A stretch of 64,000 nt of DNA from Bubalus kerabau (taxonomy: Eukaryota; Chordata; Mammalia; Artiodactyla; Bovidae), in contig NC_073625.1 in the NCBI RefSeq assembly GCF_029407905.1, positions 172,256,240 to 172,320,239 on the forward strand, written 5' to 3'. Of this stretch, positions 58,171-64,000 are shown one piece after another. Position 1 is the first letter of the stretch, and each line of letters starts with the position of its first letter. The notes under the pieces are model-generated. The model was not told the DNA's origin. It made no database searches and was given only the letters and a program-made list of their open reading frames with translations. A program made the translations under genes and the position numbers.

Positions 58171-58390
58171 TGTGTTGATGGATGCTTAGGTTTCTTCCGT
58201 TCTTGGCTATTGTAAGTAGTGCTGCTATGATCGCCAGAATGCATGTATCTTTTCGAATTAGAGTTTTCTCTGGATATATGCCCAGGACTGCGATTGCTGG
58301 ACCATGGTAACTCTGTCGTTTTTTAAGGAACCCTCATACTGTTTTTCATACTGGCTGCAGCAATTTGTATCCCTACTATATGTATACAGT
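58171..58390 (-). repeat. L1 LINE ORF2-end fragment, reverse orientation
   Basis: TTGGCTATTGTAAGTAGTGC, GATATATGCCCAGGACTGCG and TTTTTAAGGAACCCTCATAC are reversed L1 3' coding text. 58391-58800 may be further old L1 sequence, but I am not confident. Confidence 0.72.
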
Positions 58391-58801
58391 TTAAAATTTG
58401 TCTTCTTAGGGATTTTTCTTTGTCAGGGAGGCAGGGGTGATAGTAACAGAGAAGACTTTTTAAATCTATAGGTGTTTTTCATTAGTTCTGGAACTTCACA
58501 CAAGCACACAAATTCCAAGAAACAGACAGTCTTCAGGAAAAATATTAAATATACTAGAAAAAAAGGCACCATGAACAAGATCCAACAGAAAGAGTAGATG
58601 TCACTAAAGTACTCCAAAGACCTCATACTGGCTATATGAAACACAAAATATAAAATAACTGTGTTTACAATCTTAGAAAAAATGCAAGCATGAAAATATG
58701 GACAGGCAACAAGACATAATTTTAAAATGTCATAGACACTGAAAGATCATTTAAAACTTATAAGAATGAAAAATATAATAATGAAATTAAAAACTCAATG
58801 G

Positions 58802-59050
58802 GAGGGACTTCCCTGGTGGTCCAGTGGTTAAAAATCTGCCTTGCAAGCCAGGGGACATGGGTACAATCCCTGGTTAGGGAAACTAAGATCCCACACACCA
58901 TGTGGCAAGTAAGCCCAAGCATGACAACTACTGAGCCTGCACCACAGCTAGAGAATCCGTGTTCCCCAACAAAAGATCCCACATGAAACAGTGAAGATCT
59001 CGAGAGCCACAACTAAGACCCTACTCAGCCAAATAGATTAAAAAAAAAAC
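58802..59050 (+). mobile_element. CHR-2 SINE, long form
   Basis: GACTTCCCTGGTGGTCCAGT, AATCCCTGGTTAGGGAAACT, a body with CACAGCTAGAGAATCCGTGT, and a poly-A tail at 59040-59050. Confidence 0.85.
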
Positions 59051-60229
59051 AACTGTGGAATATTCCAATATACGGCAATATTGTTATCAAGATAGTTTGG
59101 ACCATTCTCCCACTGGAAATAATAAAAAATACTGGCTATATTAGGGAAAAAAATATGCCTTAGAGGCATCAAAGAGCTAACAAAATAATAAGAAAACATC
59201 AAGCCAAAATCTAGGTACAAGAGGAAACACAGAAAAACAAGCATAGTTATGAGGCCAGTACTTATTTATTCAAGATAATTCCTAAATGTACTCTTATTTT
59301 GTGCGAGGGCATTGTCTCATAACATCATATGATGACCCTACAAACAAGGGCTCAACACTGAATAGCTATCCTCTACACCTTGGGGATACTCAACAAGTAG
59401 GCTTATCTGGAAAGGGGCCAGTCAAGAGAGAGGTTTCCTAGGCATCTCAGAATTAGATCTGTCCCTTGAAAGTGTAGACCACAGCCAACTCTGCTGGACC
59501 AGCACTACAATATGCTTGCAAACCCTTCACTGACAATATCAAAATAGAATAGGATTGGGGTAAAAAGAACACCCCAAAATGGGAAAGAGTGAGCAAGTCA
59601 GTCATTCCTCCTTCCTGCTTTACCCACAATGAGGAGAGCAGTAGAAAGGACAGGATGCTACTCTCAGATCCAGGAGGAGCAGGCTGCAGGGCTAAGTTGA
59701 GACCTGCAGTCTTTATGGTCACCACGTGACTATTGCCTGCCACAACCTCCTTGCCGGCAGTAGACACATTGGACTAAATTTAACTTTACACCTGCCCCAC
59801 TCTACCCATCTGCTATTGCTCAGAGCTCTGAGAACACATTACTAGTGCTCCTGTATCAGTTAGGGTGCTCCGGCTTTGAGGAATAGGATGTCCAACTCAG
59901 ATGCATTTAGACAATAAAAGAGGATGTTTTTGCTAAAAGTTCTGGAGAGGGTTCTCAGTTTAAGCACTAAAAATTGATTTAGGCAATAACAAATTTGTTG
60001 ATATGGTAGAATATCAGTTATCTCAAAGGCTAGGTAGAAAGAACCACAGCCAAAATTATGGGCCCAGAACCATTTTGGCAAAGACAGTGAATCATCTGAC
60101 CCAACTTTTCATTCTGTCCTGGGGTATTAACTTCGTGTCACCCTGTCAAGTGCTGATCGCCTCCTGAAACAGCAAACAGAAAAACAAAAACAATAGCAAG
60201 CTGTTTTTCATGAACAAGAAATCCTTGAG
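59051..60229. other. Intergenic stretch, no gene recognised
   Basis: No repeat named with confidence and no coding exon. Confidence 0.4.
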
Positions 60230-60345
60230 AACAGCGACCTAATTTATCTTGATTTAGCTATCTGCCTGCCTAGAAAATGCCAGGGCTAAGGTAGGTGCTC
60301 AATAAAATGGTTGAATTCACACACACACACACATACACACACACA
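60230..60345. repeat. L2/MIR-like tail followed by (CA)n microsatellite
   Basis: TAGGTGCTCAATAAAATGGT with a GAATTCACACAC junction: an old repeat 3' end, then CA dinucleotides at 60318-60345 with one interruption (CATA). Confidence 0.7.
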
Positions 60346-60409
60346 GATGTAGCTTTGTTCAGCACCAAATTTTGCTCACAAAGAATTTATTTCCCTCATT
60401 AAGACTATA

Positions 60410-60575
60410 ATGGATGATGATGTTCATTGAACAATGCTTGCCAGACACTGATATCTCAGTTAAAACCCATGACAACCCTATGACTTAGGTATTTTTTATC
60501 AGAAAATAAAACTGAAGCTTAAAGTAATAAACTTTGAGTGCTGGCTGGATCTGGATTTTTGATCCCAGGTCACCT
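60410..60575 (+). repeat. MIR SINE
   Basis: CCATGACAACCCTATGACTT, AACTGAAGCTTAAAGTAAT and GATCCCAGGTCACCTGATC follow the MIR order. Confidence 0.65.
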
Positions 60576-60649
60576 GATCCCAGAACTCATGGATGAATCT
60601 TTGAAACTCTGATCAATTTTACAAAATGAAATGTATTAAAATTTTACCT

Positions 60650-60862
60650 TGACCTCCCTGGTGGCTCAGACAGTAAAGTGTCTTGCTTATAATGTGGGAG
60701 ACCTGGGTTCAATCCCTGGGTTGGGAAAATACTCTGGAGAAGGAAATGGCACCCCACTCCAGTACTCTTGCCTGGAGAATCCCATGGACGGAGAAGCCTG
60801 GTAGGCTACAGTCCATGGGGTCGCAAAGAGTCGGACACAACTGAGCAACTTCACTTTCAAAG
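60650..60862 (+). mobile_element. Bov-tA SINE
   Basis: CCTCCCTGGTGGCTCAGACA to ACTGAGCAACTTCACTTTC, a low-divergence copy. Bases 60863-61515 after it show no recognised feature. Confidence 0.9.
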
Positions 60863-61549
60863 TTGTACCTGAAACAACGATTACTCTTCTAAATAATTTT
60901 TTTTCTTTTCTAGACTAATCATTAGCATGCACACACTTAAGCAGATTTTAGGAACCAAAAGCTATTCACTATATCATAATCATTTAAAATAGAAGGTTTT
61001 CAGCTCAGCTTGCCCATAAACACCAGAGAAAGAGTAGAAGTGAACTCTTCCACATCAGAGGCTATTGTTTGCACTGAATCCGTGTTTGTTTTCATTTTCA
61101 TTTCCAGCTTTGAAATTCCCTTCCCCACCTCTAGTTTTCCTTCTTTTTCTTTGTGCTAATGGTTAAATTACTTTTTGTGACCGTAAAACAATGTCAGCAT
61201 TGTGACAGTTTTGCTGCAGTCAATATTCTTTGTCTGAGTTCCCTAGAAATTACAGCCTGAGGCACATTTTACTTTCTGAAGCTTTACCAGAGGAACACAT
61301 ATTCATGGAAGCACAAGAGAAGAGGAACAGGGCACTGAGGCAGGAGGAAGGGCATATAGAGGGTGGGTTTCGACTGACCTGGCCCCGACCTCACTAGAAG
61401 GCACAATTGGTTGCTCAGCTGTGTAGGAAGTTTCCAGAGGCCACGTGGAAACATTTCTTAGAAGAGTCCTTTGGGGAGAGGAAGGAGAAAAATCATCCAT
61501 CCTCTCAGTGGCTTTTTGTTTTTTTTTTTAATTGAAATATAATAGATGT

Positions 61550-61879
61550 CCCTTGAACTACAAGGATATCAAACCAGTCAATCCTAAAGGAAATCAACCT
61601 TGAATATTCATTGGAAGGACTGATGCTGAAGCTGAAGCTCCAATATTTTGGCCACCTGATGCAAAGAGCCAACTCACTGGAAAAACCTCTGATGCAGGGA
61701 AAGACTGAGGGCAAGAGGAGAAGGGAGTGACAGGGGATGAGATGATTAGATAGCATCACCAACTCAATGGACATGAGTTTGAGCAAATCTTGGGAGACGG
61801 TGATGGACAGGGAAGCCTGGTGTGCTGCAGTCCATGGGGTCGCAAAGAGCTGGACACGACTTAGTGACTGAACAACAAC
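61550..61879 (+). mobile_element. BovB LINE, 3' 0.33 kb, diverged
   Basis: CCCTTGAACTACAAGGATAT through GTGACTGAACAACAAC. ATAATAGATGT at 61539-61549 and ATAATTGATGT at 61880-61890 are the likely duplication of the host L1. Confidence 0.85.
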
Positions 61880-62003
61880 ATAATTGATGTACAATATTAT
61901 CTAACGTACAAGTGTAAAAAATAGTGGTTCATAATTTTTAAATTGTGATATACTTCATTTATAGTTGTTATAAAATATTGGTTATATTCCCTGTGTTGTA
62001 TAA

Positions 62004-62393
62004 CAGAGACCCCCAACATCCAGAATCAAACGCCTAATGATCGGAAGTGGAGTTGATGTAATAATAATGAAAATAAAATGTATGGCTCAGGAAACTCAAA
62101 CAGGGGCTCTGTATCAACCTAGAGGGGTGGGACGGGGAGGAAGATGGGAGGGAGTTTCAAAAGGGAGGGGATATATGTATATCTATAGCTGATTCATGTT
62201 GAGGTTTGACAGAAAACAGCAAAATTCTGTAAAGCAATTATCCTTCAATAAAAAATAAATTAATTTAAAAAATTAAGTGTTATTAATCTTATGAGCTTGA
62301 ATCATTCCAAAAAAATTTCCCTACTCCCTTGTCTGTGGAAAAATTGTCTTTCACAAATCCGGTCCCTGTTGTTAAAAAGGTTGGGGATCACTG
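62004..62393. mobile_element. Non-autonomous hAT transposon (MER1-like), carrying an L1 fragment
   Basis: The terminal inverted repeats are CAGAGACCCCCAACATC at the left and the reverse of TTGGGGATCACTG at the right. An 8-bp target-site duplication TTGTATAA (61996-62003) / TTGTACAA (62394-62401) fits the hAT superfamily. The centre, about 62085-62285, is an L1 3' end inserted later. The MER1 name is from memory. Confidence 0.75.
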
Positions 62394-62515
62394 TTGTACA
62401 ATACATCCTTGTAGCTTATTTTATACATAATTATTTGTCCCTCATAATCCCTTACCTTAATAGTGCCTTTCTTACCTTCCCTCTCCTCACTGGTAACCAG
62501 TAGTTTATTCTTTAT

Positions 62516-62705
62516 ATAAGATATGGAGTGGGTTGCAATGGAATACTACTCAACCATCAAAAAGAAGGAAAATTTGCCGTTTGCAACAATATGGATGGTT
62601 TGGAGGGTTCAGAGAATGAGAGACAAAGTGATAGCACTTATGTGTGGAATATAAAAAATAAAACAAACTGATATGTAATAACACTAAATAAAACAGATAA
62701 GAATC
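62516..62705 (+). repeat. L1 3' fragment
   Basis: AATGGAATACTACTCAACCA, then TTTGCAACAATATGGATGGT. Bases 62706-63150 after it show no recognised gene or repeat; moderate GC near 62740-63050. Confidence 0.7.
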
Positions 62706-63151
62706 AGTAGTTAACATTTGCTTCATTGGGTGTTAACATCCCGTGCTTCTGGCATCATTTCTGGGCTCCTCCTGGCAGCCATGTGGAAACAGCCGTGGCA
62801 TCCGCTGCCCCGTAAGCAGGCACAAGCCAGGCACATCCCCTTTCTGCCTGCAGCATCCTATCAAGGCAGTGTGTTCCCGTGGTCCTGTTGTGTCTCGTAC
62901 TTCTGTGGAGACAGGGAGGGCTCAGGGTGGGAAAGAAGGGGCTGAGGTGTGAGGCTCGAGGCGGGGTGATACCTGGGCTGTACCACGGGTGACCCAGAGA
63001 AGCTATATGATGGGCCCAGCTAACTGAGCAGGAGAAACACGACAACAGCACGGCTTCCACAGATGGAGTTCCATGAGCTTCCCTGTAACAATGGTCAAAA
63101 CGACCTCTCAGAAGCCCCAAAGAAGGTGATCTTCCTGGAGGATCTTGAGAA

Positions 63152-63596
63152 AACCTTGCTAAGTCACTTTAGTCATGTCCAACTCTTTGTGACCCTATGG
63201 ACCATAGTCCACCAGGCTCCTCTGTCCATTGGATTTTCCAGGCAAGAATACTGGAATGGGTTGCCATGTCCTCCTGCAGGAGATCTTCCCGATCCAGGGA
63301 TGAAACTCTGTCTCTTATGTCTCCTGCATTGGCAGGTGGATTCTTTAGTACTTGGGTTTCCCTAGTGGCTCAGATGGTAAAGAATCTGCCTGCAATAAGG
63401 GAGACCCGGGTTCGATTCCTGGCCGGGCAGATCCCCTGGAGAAGGAAATGGAAACCCACTCCAGTATTCTTGCCTGGAGAATCCCATGGACAGGGGAGCC
63501 TGGCGGGCTACAGACCACGGGATCACAAAGAGTCGGACATGACTGAGCGACTAACTTTTCATTTAGACTACCTCTAGCACCACCTGGGAAGCCCCA
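63152..63596 (-). mobile_element. Bov-tA type SINE, reverse orientation, split by a forward Bov-tA
   Basis: Left part 63152-63351 (TTTAGTCATGTCCAACTCTT to CATTGGCAGGTGGATTCTTT), right remainder about 63567-63596 (CTAGCACCACCTGGGAAGCC). The younger forward element lies between. Confidence 0.85.
63353..63566 (+). mobile_element. Bov-tA SINE nested in an opposite Bov-tA
   Basis: GGTTTCCCTAGTGGCTCAGA to GACTGAGCGACTAACTTTTC. It is close to consensus, so it is young. Confidence 0.9.
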
Positions 63597-63704
63597 AGAA
63601 AACCGTGGCTGAGCCTAAGAAACTCAGTTTGTCCAAAACATTCTCACACATGTCTTCTTGTGCACATACAAGACATTTCCCTAGGGTATATATTTAGAAG
63701 TGAA

Positions 63705-64000
63705 TGGCTGATTTAAAAAAAATTAGCTGTTTGCAGCAACAGGATAGACTCTGAGGGCATTGTGCTAAGGAAAACAAGTCAGACAAAAAGACAAATACTG
63801 TATTTTATTTATATGTGAAGTCTAAAATATACAGCAAACTGGTGAATATAACATAAAAGAAGCAGATTCAATATACAGAGGACAAACTACTGGTTACCAG
63901 TGGGGAGTGAAGGGAGGGACACTATAGCAGTCGGGGAGCAGAAGGCACAAACAATTGGGTGTAAGACAGGCTTAAGGATGTATTGTTCAACATGGGGAAT
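63705..64000 (+). mobile_element. L1 LINE 3' region, continues past the window end
   Basis: GCTGTTTGCAGCAACAGGAT, GACAAATACTGTATTTTATT, then ACTACTGGTTACCAGTGGGG, equivalent to the copies at 2179 and 7495. Cut by the window edge. Confidence 0.8.

Larger units (their letters stand above)
61518..62515 (-). mobile_element. L1 LINE 3' end, reverse orientation, host of two later insertions
   Basis: Reversed L1 3' text appears at 61518-61549, 61890-61995 and 62402-62515 (TTGTAGCTTATTTTATACAT). A BovB fragment at 61550-61879 and a hAT element at 62004-62393 separate these pieces. Confidence 0.75.

Noticed and set aside
1..64000. CRISPR-like arrays, operons or other prokaryotic features
   Set aside because: The window is mammalian genomic DNA. 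Regularly spaced similar segments are SINE and LINE copies, not arrays.

Overview
The window is mammalian, from a bovid ruminant. It is saturated with repeats known only from that lineage: BovB (RTE-type LINE) fragments, the tRNA-derived/BovB-derived SINEs Bov-tA and Bov-A2, and the cetartiodactyl CHR-2 SINE. Older MIR, L2, L1 and hAT copies lie among them. I cannot tell cattle from sheep, goat or another bovid. Repeat family names come from memory of consensus sequences, not from a RepeatMasker run.

The one protein-coding gene I can support is PAQR9 (membrane progestin receptor epsilon). It is intronless in its coding part, at 15831-16955 on the + strand, and encodes 374 residues. It sits in a CpG island of about 2.1 kb (14840-16960). 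The island's upstream part holds a CG/CA alternating repeat, and the leader holds two short upstream ORFs. Its far edge is followed by a repeat-poor 3' stretch (16956-20706) that probably contains the 3' UTR. A second GC-rich island without a recognisable gene lies at 35450-36420 and carries a CTCF-like motif.

Layout: 1-14030 is an intergenic mosaic of L1, L2, MIR, CHR-2, Bov SINE and BovB 3' ends. 14030-16960 is the PAQR9 promoter and gene. 16956-24397 is mostly unique sequence with one Bov-tA. 24398-24952 is a perfect 271-bp inverted repeat with a 13-nt spacer. 24953-34180 is a mosaic with a 2.2-kb BovB (28694-30911) and nested L1/SINE insertions. 34180-36920 is mostly unique with the orphan CpG island. 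36919-55240 is BovB-rich, including a 5'-inverted (twin-primed) copy that has a second BovB nested inside it and a 1.9-kb copy with a 451-codon open reverse-transcriptase frame. 55240-64000 is old L1, CHR-2 and SINE sequence with a hAT element containing further insertions.

Many insertions have target-site duplications readable by eye, so the order of insertion can be reconstructed. The most striking single object is the perfect palindrome at 24.4-24.95 kb. It is either a very recent fold-back duplication or an assembly artefact. I found no operon-like or otherwise novel protein system.
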